DNA from: Paracoccaceae bacterium
GTDB lineage: Bacteria; Pseudomonadota; Alphaproteobacteria; Rhodobacterales; Rhodobacteraceae
DNA: 7,500 nucleotides
Assembly (NCBI GenBank): GCA_007134805.1
Contig: SLKB01000153.1
Span: 1 to 7,500 of the forward strand
Direction: 5' to 3'
Part shown: in pieces, positions 1 to 5,568 of the stretch
Position numbering within the stretch: the stretch's first letter is position 1
Layout: each line of letters begins with the position of its first letter
The notes under the pieces: generated by a model
Databases searched by the model: none
Seen by the model: the letters and a program-made list of their open reading frames with translations, nothing else
What the model was told of the DNA's origin: nothing
Position numbers and translations under genes: made by a program

Positions 1-128
1 ACCAGATCGAGGATAGTGGCCTCGCCGAGACCCGCTTCCAGTTCGGCGAGCGCCCCGAGAGTCAGGCGCAACCGGTGCGCCTGCCCGTCAATGACCAGCG
101 TGACCTCTCCTGCGTAGGGATTGCCCAT
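1..128 (-). CDS. GTA tail assembly chaperone-like protein, g10 (5' part, runs off the window)
   Basis: Only the first 42 codons are visible, beginning MGNPYAGEVTLVIDG and continuing with an RLRLTLGALAELEAGLGE stretch. This N-terminus is typical of the gene-transfer-agent family of small tail-assembly chaperone proteins (the GTA counterpart of lambda gpG-type chaperones), which keep the tape measure protein soluble during tail building. The ATG at 128-126 lies 22 bp after the stop of the major tail protein gene, and a purine-rich stretch (GGGGGCAGGG) just upstream can serve as ribosome binding site. Position directly after g9 and presumably before the tape measure gene agrees with the RcGTA order. 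The rest of the gene, and any slippage site, lies outside the window. Family assignment is from sequence resemblance and synteny. Confidence 0.88.
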   Translation of the reverse strand, partial: MGNPYAGEVTLVIDGQAHRLRLTLGALAELEAGLGEATILDL

Positions 129-150
129 GCCCTGCCCCCGGTTTGCGCGA

Positions 151-564
151 TCAGATCGCCGTGAAGTCCAGCCGCCCGCTCGATGCGAGCGACAGCTCAT
201 ACGTCGCCTCACCATTGTGGCTGCCGGAATAGTCGAGCCCGGTGATCAGGAACGGACCTTCGACGATGCCGAAATCGGGAATGATGACCTGGAAAGCCGG
301 GGTCTCGCCATTGAAGAAGATGGCGCGGGCGCGCTCATCGGTCGCATCGTCGCGAAACACGCCCGAGCCCGAGATCGCGGCCGAACGCACACCCGCACCG
401 CCCAGCAACTCGCGCCAGCCGCCCTCGCTCGACAGCGATGTGACATCGACCGTATCGGCATTGAAACTGATTCGCGTCGCGCGAAGCCCGGCGATCGTGT
501 GAAACTGCCCGCTGCCCGTCATATCGACCTTGAGGAGTAGGTCCTTGCCATTCTGTGCACCCAT
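151..564 (-). CDS. GTA major tail tube protein, g9 (TP901-1 family)
   Basis: A 137-residue protein that should polymerise into the tail tube. It has the TP901-1-like major tail protein pattern: an N-terminal GKDLLLKVD strand, an ISFNADTVDVTS core at about 32-43, a conserved GGWRELL at 48-54, and a C-terminal half rich in beta strands (FQVIIPDFGIVEGPFLITGLDYSG, about 91-114). Length and composition fit the family. The ATG at 564 is well supported by a near-perfect Shine-Dalgarno (GGAGG at 576-572) seven bases upstream. Unlike g6-g8, this gene is not start/stop coupled to its predecessor: 33 bp and its own strong ribosome site separate it from g8, consistent with a protein needed in many copies per particle. 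The frame is intact. Confidence 0.93.
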   Translation of the reverse strand: MGAQNGKDLLLKVDMTGSGQFHTIAGLRATRISFNADTVDVTSLSSEGGWRELLGGAGVRSAAISGSGVFRDDATDERARAIFFNGETPAFQVIIPDFGIVEGPFLITGLDYSGSHNGEATYELSLASSGRLDFTAI

Positions 565-571
565 CGGGTGG

Positions 572-576
572 CCTCC
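572..576 (-). promoter_or_regulatory. Strong ribosome binding site of major tail gene
   Basis: The minus strand reads GGAGG, then seven bases, then the ATG at 564-562. It fixes the start of the major tail protein gene and gives it independent, strong translation initiation compared with the coupled genes just upstream. Confidence 0.8.
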
Positions 577-597
577 GTTTCTGTCTGGAATTCGGGG

Positions 598-1008
598 TCA
601 GTCATCCTCGACGCGCGCGCGAAAGCTCAGGTCAATGCGGCGAGTCTGTGCGTTCTCGACCTTGCGCGCGTCGGCACGCTCGAACCAGATCGCAACAAGG
701 CGGCCGCGCGCCAGCGCAAGCCCACCCGCATCCAGCACATCGCAAATCCGCGCGGCGATCTGTTTCAGGCTCAGAAATCCTGTCGCATTGCTGATCACGC
801 TAATCGTCAGGCGGTGTTCGGCACCATGCCCTGTCTTGTCCGACATGTCGCGGACTTCCTCGCGCCCCAGCAGCGCGTAGGTCGCCGGCGGTGTCGCGGG
901 CGGGATCGCGTCAAAAATGGCGCCCTGCAACGCGGCCTGGAGCGCGGCATCCGCTGCAAGTGCCTGATAGATCGCGGTTTGCAGGGCGGGCGCGAGTTGA
1001 TAGCTCAT
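598..1008 (-). CDS. GTA tail terminator/tail completion protein, g8 (DUF3168-like)
   Basis: A 136-residue protein starting MSYQLAPALQTAIYQALAAD. The features of the phage tail-completion family DUF3168 are visible: an N-terminal helix (about 6-30), then ATYALLGREEVRD (42-54), a strand with HRLTISVIS (65-73), and a C-terminal IDLSFRARVEDD end (125-136). In RcGTA this position codes for the tail terminator that caps the tail tube at the neck. The start was chosen at ATG 1008 because it overlaps the stop of the previous gene as ATGA (1008-1005), indicating translational coupling. The open frame extends upstream to 1239, but that part only shadows the adaptor gene and is rich in R, P and A without family resemblance. 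Confidence 0.88.
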   Translation of the reverse strand: MSYQLAPALQTAIYQALAADAALQAALQGAIFDAIPPATPPATYALLGREEVRDMSDKTGHGAEHRLTISVISNATGFLSLKQIAARICDVLDAGGLALARGRLVAIWFERADARKVENAQTRRIDLSFRARVEDD

Positions 1009-1346
1009 GCCGGTTGCTCCTCGTGCGCAGTGCAGATCAGGTAGCGGCCCTGCAGATCGGCCTCGGCCACAGCGAGGATCCGGAAGATCCGCGTGCCCTC
1101 GCGGAAGCGCTGGTCCGGGCGCGGGCGGCGGGGATCGCCGGAAGGTGCGCCGCGGACAAGGATGCGCAGCCGCACCTCGCCCATCGGCCCGAGGGCTGCG
1201 AAGCGCGCGCGCCCCGATCCGGCGCGGATCTCGGCCCAATGTGTGCCGAGGCCCTGCCAGACTGTTGCAAAGCCACCTGCGCCATCCGAGACAGCCTTGG
1301 GCGTCTCAAGCACCAGCGCGCGCGTGAGCTGCGGTGCCGTGGTCAT
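1005..1346 (-). CDS. GTA head-tail adaptor, g7 (phage head-tail joining family)
   Basis: A 113-residue protein with the layout of the SPP1 gp16-like head-tail joining family: an N-terminal LVLETPKAVSDGAGGFATVW segment (11-30), then WAEIRAGSGRARFAALGP (37-54), a strand RLRILVRGAP (59-68), the typical DQRFREGTRIFRILAVAEAD block (78-97), and a terminal GRYLICTAHEE (100-110). It should form a ring between the connector and tail terminator. ATG and the preceding gene's TGA share ATGA at 1346-1343, and its own TGA overlaps the next ATG the same way, so g6-g7-g8 form a tightly coupled translation unit of neck proteins needed in similar ring stoichiometry. The frame is intact. Confidence 0.88.
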   Translation of the reverse strand: MTTAPQLTRALVLETPKAVSDGAGGFATVWQGLGTHWAEIRAGSGRARFAALGPMGEVRLRILVRGAPSGDPRRPRPDQRFREGTRIFRILAVAEADLQGRYLICTAHEEQPA

Positions 1347-1930
1347 CCCCCGACCCCCATGCGCACATCACGCCAACGCTCGAGCAGCGCCCGAACGCCG
1401 AAGGTCATGTCCATGTCACCGCCCGCATCGCGCCGCTCGTAATACTGCGCCGCCAGCAGCAGCACGGCCTGACGCAGATCCGCAGGAATGTCTGGCCAGA
1501 CTGGGCCGAACCCTGCCTCAAAGGCGACCTCGGCACGCCCACCAGTGGGAATGCCTGGCAGGATCACGCCGCGTGCACGCAAATGCGGGCGCATTGCGTC
1601 GTCATCAAGATAATATTGGTCCGGTGCGACGAGGCGCGGCGCGCCCGCGCAATCGACCAGGGTCACCGCCGTGATCGCCACCACAGGCGCAAGAGGCAGA
1701 CGCTGGGCAAACTCGCGCCGCCAGGCCGAGACGCGCAGCTCGAAGCCCCGCGCAAACAGCGCGCGCCCGGTGCGCGCTTCAACCGATGCGATGGCCGCGC
1801 GCAGAAACTGCTCCAGCAGCGGCTCTTCGGTCACCGTGTCCGCAAACCCCGAGGCGAGGCGCAGATGCTCGCGAAAGGGCCCGAGCGGCAGGGCCGAGGC
1901 CGGAACGAAGGAGGTCTCTTTGAGGTGCAT
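1343..1930 (-). CDS. GTA head-tail connector, g6 (HK97 gp6 / phiE125 gp8-like)
   Basis: A 195-residue protein beginning MHLKETSFVPASALPLGPFREHLRL. It matches the pattern of head-tail connector proteins: an N-terminal helix (LGPFREHLRL, 16-25), a helix EEPLLEQFLRAAIASVEARTGRAL (35-58), a central beta part with VVAITAVTLVD (83-93) and DQYYLDD (104-110), then DIPADLRQAVLLLAAQYYERRD (147-168). It should dock beneath the portal. The start at ATG 1930 fits the family N-terminus. An in-frame ATG at 1957 and an open frame back to 2068 exist, but neither has a ribosome site. The site at 1930 is itself weak (GAGG about nine bases upstream), so the start is probable rather than certain. It is followed by ATGA coupling to g7 and preceded by a hairpin-rich 182-bp gap. 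Confidence 0.87.
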   Translation of the reverse strand: MHLKETSFVPASALPLGPFREHLRLASGFADTVTEEPLLEQFLRAAIASVEARTGRALFARGFELRVSAWRREFAQRLPLAPVVAITAVTLVDCAGAPRLVAPDQYYLDDDAMRPHLRARGVILPGIPTGGRAEVAFEAGFGPVWPDIPADLRQAVLLLAAQYYERRDAGGDMDMTFGVRALLERWRDVRMGVGG

Positions 1931-2003
1931 GGAACTTGCCTCGCGCACAGGAGTCATCAAATCCGGGATCGAAATGGTAATTGTGGGTGCCCCGAGCAGC
2001 CGA

Positions 2004-2019
2004 CCCGCCCGGGTGCGGG
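2004..2019 (-). repeat. Short inverted repeat CCCGC/GCGGG
   Basis: A 5-bp stem with a 6-base loop, third in the row of inverted repeats in this gap. On its own it could be chance in such GC-rich DNA. Confidence 0.25.
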
Positions 2020-2035
2020 GGCAACTGGGTGAGAA

Positions 2036-2050
2036 GCCGGCCAGGCCGGC
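2036..2050 (-). repeat. Palindrome GCCGGCC-T-GGCCGGC
   Basis: A perfect 7+1+7 inverted repeat in the capsid/connector gap. As RNA it folds as a 5-bp GCCGG/CCGGC stem with a 5-base loop. It lies 22 bases downstream of the stronger stem-loop in the direction of transcription. On the minus strand it is followed by TTCTC, only a faint pyrimidine tail. Confidence 0.45.
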
Positions 2051-2072
2051 AGAAAGCGCCCGAGACACCCGC

Positions 2073-2101
2073 CCTGCCCTGCCAGATCGCGGCAGGGCAG
2101 G
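2073..2101 (-). promoter_or_regulatory. Perfect 11-bp stem-loop behind major capsid gene
   Basis: On the minus strand CCTGCCCTGCC, a 7-base loop, then GGCAGGGCAGG. All 11 pairs match and nine are G-C. It begins 12 bases after the capsid TGA. No T tract follows, so it is more like a message-stabilising or partial-termination structure than a full intrinsic terminator. The stem is seen directly; the role is inferred. Confidence 0.6.
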
Positions 2102-2112
2102 AACCCGTCAGA

Positions 2113-3312
2113 TCACGCGGTGCCGAATTTCAGAAGCTTGATCGCCTTGAAATCCGACACGTCGCCACCCACGCGTTTGGTGGCATAGAACAGCACATGC
2201 GGCTTGGCGCTGAACGGGTCGCGCAGCACGCGCATGTCGGGGCGCTCGGCGATCGTATAGCCGGCCGCGAAATCACCGAAGGCAACGGCGAAACTGTCAG
2301 TCGCGATATCTGGCATGTCCTCGGCGACCAGCACCGGATAGCCCATCAGCCGTGCAGGCTCGCCCGAGGCCAGACCGTCCGACCACAGGAAGCGGCCATC
2401 GGTGTCCTTCATCTTGCGCACGGCACCGGCGGTTTTCGAGTTCATCACGAAGACCGCGTTCGCGCGATAGGTCGCCGAGAGCGCATAGACCAGATCAACG
2501 ACCGCATCGGCCGGGTTGCTGGTTGCGAAATCGCCGTCCTCGCCAGTGGCGATATAGCCCAACCGCCCCCATTCCCACTCCGAATCCTCGATCTTGTCAT
2601 GCGAGAGGAACCCGCGCGGCTTGTCGATGCCATCGCCATTGATGAAGGCCGCAGCCTCGGCGCGCGCGAATTTCGAAGCGATGCGCGCGGCAAGCCAGCC
2701 TTCGATGTCGAAGGCACTGTCGTCGAGCAGGCGCTGGCTGGCCTTGGGCATGGCCGAAAGCTCGTGCAGCCGAACCGGGATGCGGTCGATGCGCGGGCTG
2801 TCGGATTCCGCAATGGTGGCGGTTTCCGTGGCCCAGCCTGTGCTGACATCACTGTGGTCGACCAGCACGTCGAACGACGTCGACTCGACCGTGACAACCG
2901 AGGCGATCGCGCGGATCGAGGCGGTTGCATGCAGGACGCTGCGGATCGCCTGCGCGGTTTCGGGATCGACCAGATAGCCCCCTTCGGCGGCGACCTGCGT
3001 GTTCAGGCCCTTGGCCTCGATCTCGAGCCCGCGCATCCGCGATTCGTCGCCCGACCGCAGATAGGCGTCGAACGCCTTGTGATGCAGGGTCTCACCGGCA
3101 TCCGCCTGGCTGAGAACGGGCCGGTTCGGCGAAAAGGCACTCTTGCGGTCCAGCATGGTCAGTCGCTCTTCCTGTTTCTGAAATTTGGAAAGGATTTCCG
3201 CCTGAAAGGCGTCGAACTCTTGCACGAAGCCGGTCAGGGCCGATTTCACCTCGTGGTCCGCGGCCTCGCATGGCGCAGCCGGGCCCAGTGCCTGGGGCAC
3301 AGGGTCTGTCAT
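2113..3312 (-). CDS. GTA major capsid protein, g5 (HK97 fold)
   Basis: A 399-residue HK97-type capsid protein. Residues about 1-105 form the expected delta/scaffold domain: a charged helical coiled-coil stretch (VKSALTGFVQEFDAFQAEILSKFQKQEERL, 22-51), then a linker ending near KGLNTQVAAEGGYLVDPE (101-118). The mature shell protein would begin near that point after cleavage by the neighbouring protease; the exact site cannot be read off. Typical shell segments follow: GWATETATIAESDSP (159-173), HELSAMPKASQRLLDDSAFDIEGWLA (183-208), the GDGIDKPRGFL loop (226-236), the VFVMNSKTAGAVRKMKDTDGRFLW block (287-310), GYPVLVAEDMP (324-334) and FGDFAAGYTIAER (345-357). The ATG has a strong AGGAG six bases upstream. 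No separate scaffold gene exists, as usual where the scaffold is fused. A stable hairpin follows the stop. Confidence 0.96.
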   Translation of the reverse strand: MTDPVPQALGPAAPCEAADHEVKSALTGFVQEFDAFQAEILSKFQKQEERLTMLDRKSAFSPNRPVLSQADAGETLHHKAFDAYLRSGDESRMRGLEIEAKGLNTQVAAEGGYLVDPETAQAIRSVLHATASIRAIASVVTVESTSFDVLVDHSDVSTGWATETATIAESDSPRIDRIPVRLHELSAMPKASQRLLDDSAFDIEGWLAARIASKFARAEAAAFINGDGIDKPRGFLSHDKIEDSEWEWGRLGYIATGEDGDFATSNPADAVVDLVYALSATYRANAVFVMNSKTAGAVRKMKDTDGRFLWSDGLASGEPARLMGYPVLVAEDMPDIATDSFAVAFGDFAAGYTIAERPDMRVLRDPFSAKPHVLFYATKRVGGDVSDFKAIKLLKFGTA

Positions 3313-3406
3313 GGCACTCTCCTGATGATTGAAGCAGATCTGATGTGCTCAAAGAGAAGATTAACAGCGCCGCCCCAAGACCGGATGAAGGCAGCGCACG
3401 CAGAAC
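3313..3406 (-). promoter_or_regulatory. Leader gap before major capsid gene
   Basis: A 94-bp non-coding gap between the protease stop and the capsid start, visibly less GC-rich than the genes around it (GTTAATCTTCTCTTTGAG within it). It carries the capsid ribosome site. No clear -35/-10 pair could be recognised. A secondary promoter or mRNA processing site here is possible but not shown. Confidence 0.3.
3318..3323 (-). promoter_or_regulatory. Strong ribosome binding site of major capsid gene
   Basis: The minus strand reads AGGAGA, five bases, then ATG at 3312. It is among the best Shine-Dalgarno matches in the window, as expected for the most abundant particle protein, and decides the start. 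Confidence 0.8.
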
Positions 3407-3940
3407 TCAGATACGCGCAACAGCCTCGCGCGCAGCGCGCAAACGGGCCGTGACGGCGCGCAGATCGGCCGCATGGCTTGCAGATTTCTGCGCGATGCGG
3501 GCCTCGGCTTGCATCGGAAAGGTCACCAGAGAGACCTCCCAGAGGTCAAGCTCGATCAGCTTGCGCCCACCAACCTGATCCTTCTCTGCGCGCAGCGTCC
3601 GGTAACCGATCGAGAGACCGTCGACCGCGCCCGCCACAAGAAGCGCCTGCGCCTCGCGGGCGCGGGCGACATCGCTCAGCAGACAGCCCGCAACCCAGAG
3701 CCCATGCGCATCCTCGCGCACTTCCTCCCAAATCCCGATGGGCTGGGCCGGATCGTGCTGCCACAGCATCCGCACCTTGTCGCCGCGGCTCTGCATGCGC
3801 CTGAGCGATGCGCCATAGGCACCAGGCAGCACCGTATCCCCGCCCTTGTCGCGCAACCCGAAGACACTGGCATAGCCCGCGATGCGGTGCCCCTCGATCA
3901 GCGAAAGGCCGATTTCGGGCTGGGTGAACTTGTATTCCAT
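3407..3940 (-). CDS. GTA prohead maturation protease, g4 (HK97 prohead protease family)
   Basis: A 177-residue serine protease of the HK97 prohead family, which digests the capsid protein's N-terminal scaffold domain inside the assembling head. Visible family marks are IAGYASVFGLRDKGGDTVLPGAY (20-42), the catalytic His in LWQHDP (H62), the catalytic Ser in VDGLSIGY (S110), and LDLWEVSLVTFPMQAEARI (131-149), whose Glu is a likely third active-site residue. The C-terminal about 25 residues are Ala/Arg-rich and helical. The start was set at ATG 3940, with GAAAGG seven bases upstream overlapping the g3.5 stop. A GTG at 3955 overlapping that stop is an alternative adding five residues. The neighbouring capsid gene is its expected substrate. 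Confidence 0.94.
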   Translation of the reverse strand: MEYKFTQPEIGLSLIEGHRIAGYASVFGLRDKGGDTVLPGAYGASLRRMQSRGDKVRMLWQHDPAQPIGIWEEVREDAHGLWVAGCLLSDVARAREAQALLVAGAVDGLSIGYRTLRAEKDQVGGRKLIELDLWEVSLVTFPMQAEARIAQKSASHAADLRAVTARLRAAREAVARI

Positions 3941-3947
3941 GTCCGCG

Positions 3948-3953
3948 CCTTTC
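3948..3953 (-). promoter_or_regulatory. Ribosome binding site of protease gene, overlapping the g3.5 stop
   Basis: GAAAGG on the minus strand, seven bases before ATG 3940. The first two bases belong to the TGA stop of the upstream gene, so a ribosome ending there sits on this site. It supports the ATG over the GTG at 3955. Confidence 0.6.
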
Positions 3954-4194
3954 ACTGCAGGGGATTGAGCATGGCCAGCGCCCCGTGCATGATCACGCCG
4001 GCCGCAACCGCGTAGACCGACAGCCAGAGCCGTTTCTCGAGCCGCTCGATCGCGCTTTCCAGCCGCACGATACGGAACTCGAGCGCTTCTTTGCGGGCCT
4101 CGAACACGCGCTCCTGCATGTCGATCCGCGCCTGCGCAGCCTCGAAACTGTCATAGAGGTAACGCGACCCCCCGACGGCCCGCCGCGCGCTCAT
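3952..4194 (-). CDS. Small coiled-coil membrane protein, GTA g3.5
   Basis: An 80-residue protein of unknown function in the slot known as g3.5 in RcGTA clusters. Residues 1-14 are basic and Gly-rich (MSARRAVGGSRYLY). Residues about 15-55 are highly charged with regular heptad-like spacing (FEAAQARIDMQERVFEARKEALEFRIVRLESAIERLEKR), suggesting a coiled coil. Residues about 57-77 (WLSVYAVAAGVIMHGALAMLN) look like a single membrane span. The start ATG at 4194 shares ATGA with the portal stop, and the frame's upstream extension to 4365 only shadows the portal gene. Translational coupling to the portal suggests similar expression. A membrane-anchored helper or an assembly factor near the portal is inference. 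The coding status is supported by position, coupling and sensible composition. Confidence 0.8.
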   Translation of the reverse strand: MSARRAVGGSRYLYDSFEAAQARIDMQERVFEARKEALEFRIVRLESAIERLEKRLWLSVYAVAAGVIMHGALAMLNPLQ

Positions 4195-5423
4195 GATCCT
4201 TCCACCCGCGGCGGCAGGCCCAAAAGGGCGCGTTTCTCCGCATCGCTGAGGAAACTCGCCTCGCCCACGCGGCGCCATTGCTGTTCGCGCTCGACGGCGA
4301 GCGCGGGCACCTGATCGAGATCGGGCTTGAGCTGCACCTCGCCGGGCACGAAGCTCGACAGCCAATGTGCGACCGACGCCGTGACCCGCAACGCCATCGG
4401 CAACACGGTCAGGCGATAGAAGGCGCGATTGGCCTCCTGATAATTCGCATAGGTCGCATCGCCCGGGATCCCCAGCAGCATGGGCGGGATGCCGAAGGCG
4501 ATCGCGATCTCGCGCGCCGCGGCTTCCTTGGTCTTCTGGAACTCCATGTCCGAGGGCGAAAAGCCCATCGGTTTCCAGTCGAGCCCGCCTTCCAGCAGCA
4601 TCGGCCGGCCCGCATTGCGCGCACCCTGATGATGCGCCTCCATCTCGGCCTGAAGGCGCTCGAACTGTTCATGCGTCATCGTGCCCTGCCCATCCGGTCC
4701 ACGATAGACAATCGCCCCCGAAGGCCGGGCGGCATTGTCGAGAAGCGCCTTCGACCAGTTCGAGGCCGCGTTATGCACGTCCACCGCGCGCCGCGCCGCG
4801 TCAAACGGCGAAAGCCCGTAATGGTCGTCCTGCGGATGGAAGCTGCGGATGTGGCAGATCGGGGTCAGGCCCTGCTGCACATGGAAACGATGCTTGCGGC
4901 TGCCGACCGTATAATCATACGCCACAGGCCAGCCATCCGCGCCCGGAACCACGCGCATCCGGTCCGACCGCAGAACGTGCAATTCGCGCACAGTGCCCGC
5001 GTCATCGGTGACCGCTTCCAGATAGGCATTGCCCGCCACCAGAAGCTGGACATAAAGCGCCTCGAACATCTCGGCCTTGCCCTGCGCCGGGTTCGGCCGG
5101 GTGATCAGCTCAAGCAGCGGATGCGTCTCGTAGCGGCGCTCGCAATCCTGCACGATCAGCGGCAGCGCAGCGGCGGCCTCGGAAATCAGGCGCACTGCAC
5201 GAAACCCGATCGGATTGCCCAGAAACCCCGCACGCACCTGCGAAACACCATCTCGCGCCGTCCAGGCAGCGCCCGCAACACCTGAACTCGCAACACCTGT
5301 AATGGTCATCCTGCCCCCGGCGATGCGCCCGGCCGTCAAGGGGCCCACGGCCGAAGCCTTGGCTTCGGGTACCGCCGCCGCTACCGCCTGTGCATCAGGG
5401 GATTTGCGAAGAAAATCAAACAT
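4191..5423 (-). CDS. GTA portal protein, g3 (HK97 family)
   Basis: A 410-residue HK97-type portal that forms the twelve-fold ring through which DNA enters and leaves the head. Conserved segments are GFLGNPIGFRAVRLISEAAAALPL (66-89), HPLLELITRPNP (101-112), LLVAGNAYLE (128-137), a HIRSFHP...YGLSPFDAA block (191-210), SNWSKALLDNAARPSGAIVY (221-240) and the long IAIAFGIPPMLLGIPGDATYANYQEANRAFYRLTVLP region (306-342). Residues 1-60 are an Ala/Gly-rich, probably disordered lead. The start is ATG 5423, with GGAG ten bases upstream; the open frame continues back to 5549, but that part has no family resemblance and contains inverted repeats. The stop overlaps the next start (ATGA). The frame is intact. 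Confidence 0.96.
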   Translation of the reverse strand: MFDFLRKSPDAQAVAAAVPEAKASAVGPLTAGRIAGGRMTITGVASSGVAGAAWTARDGVSQVRAGFLGNPIGFRAVRLISEAAAALPLIVQDCERRYETHPLLELITRPNPAQGKAEMFEALYVQLLVAGNAYLEAVTDDAGTVRELHVLRSDRMRVVPGADGWPVAYDYTVGSRKHRFHVQQGLTPICHIRSFHPQDDHYGLSPFDAARRAVDVHNAASNWSKALLDNAARPSGAIVYRGPDGQGTMTHEQFERLQAEMEAHHQGARNAGRPMLLEGGLDWKPMGFSPSDMEFQKTKEAAAREIAIAFGIPPMLLGIPGDATYANYQEANRAFYRLTVLPMALRVTASVAHWLSSFVPGEVQLKPDLDQVPALAVEREQQWRRVGEASFLSDAEKRALLGLPPRVEGS

Positions 5424-5447
5424 GGTTGCGTGTCTCCATCGATCCGT

Positions 5448-5463
5448 CCCTGTTGTCACAGGG
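5448..5463 (-). repeat. Perfect 6-bp hairpin with GACA tetraloop before portal gene
   Basis: On the minus strand CCCTGT-GACA-ACAGGG, ending 10 bases before the portal's GGAG ribosome site and 24 bases before its ATG. No T run follows, so it is not a terminator. Its closeness to the ribosome site makes an effect on initiation or mRNA decay possible. Confidence 0.5.
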
Positions 5464-5512
5464 CATCTGGTCAGGTGCGGTGTCAGGGGCAGCCAGCCCG
5501 CACCCGCCTCCG

Positions 5513-5526
5513 GGATCTCTCGATCC
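5513..5526 (-). repeat. 5-bp hairpin with GAGA (GNRA-type) tetraloop
   Basis: On the minus strand GGATC-GAGA-GATCC, in the terminase/portal gap 42 bases downstream of the terminase stop. GAGA is a member of the stable GNRA tetraloop class. Short enough that chance cannot be excluded. Confidence 0.35.
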
Positions 5527-5568
5527 GCCTGAAATGAATCCTGCCGCATGAAGGTGAGGCGCGACTTA

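Larger units (their letters stand above)
1931..2112 (-). promoter_or_regulatory. Hairpin-rich gap between major capsid and connector genes
   Basis: A 182-bp stretch without a convincing gene. It contains three inverted repeats (annotated separately), the strongest directly behind the capsid stop codon. The open frame leading into the connector gene covers part of the gap but lacks a ribosome site and family resemblance. I see no run of T after the strong hairpin, so a classic intrinsic terminator is not shown. Inference: a zone that protects the capsid message 3' end, or partly reduces read-through into the neck genes. Confidence 0.5.
5424..5568 (-). promoter_or_regulatory. Gap between large terminase and portal genes, with two tetraloop hairpins
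   Basis: A 145-bp non-coding gap. Although the portal frame is open across most of it, the portal ribosome site (GGAG at 5437-5434) marks the true start. Two perfect short inverted repeats with 4-base loops lie in it (annotated separately). No T tract, -35 or -10 element was recognised. Inference: an RNA-level control or processing zone separating low-copy packaging genes from the rest. Confidence 0.4.

Noticed and set aside
1931..2068. Upstream extension of the g6 frame, including an ATG at 1957.
   Set aside because: No ribosome site, no resemblance to connector N-termini, and it runs through inverted repeats. MHLKETS at 1930 fits the family start.
3361..3366. TTAA in the capsid leader as a CtrA site.
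   Set aside because: No second TTAA at the 7-base spacing needed for a full CtrA box.
1981..3453. A long plus-strand open frame (490 codons) opposite the capsid gene.
   Set aside because: It is antisense to a clear HK97 capsid gene, is rich in R, G, H and Q with no recognisable family, and is explained by strong third-position GC bias, which keeps the opposite strand open.
4278..5285. A 335-codon plus-strand open frame opposite the portal gene.
   Set aside because: Same GC-bias shadow effect; the portal on the other strand is unmistakable.
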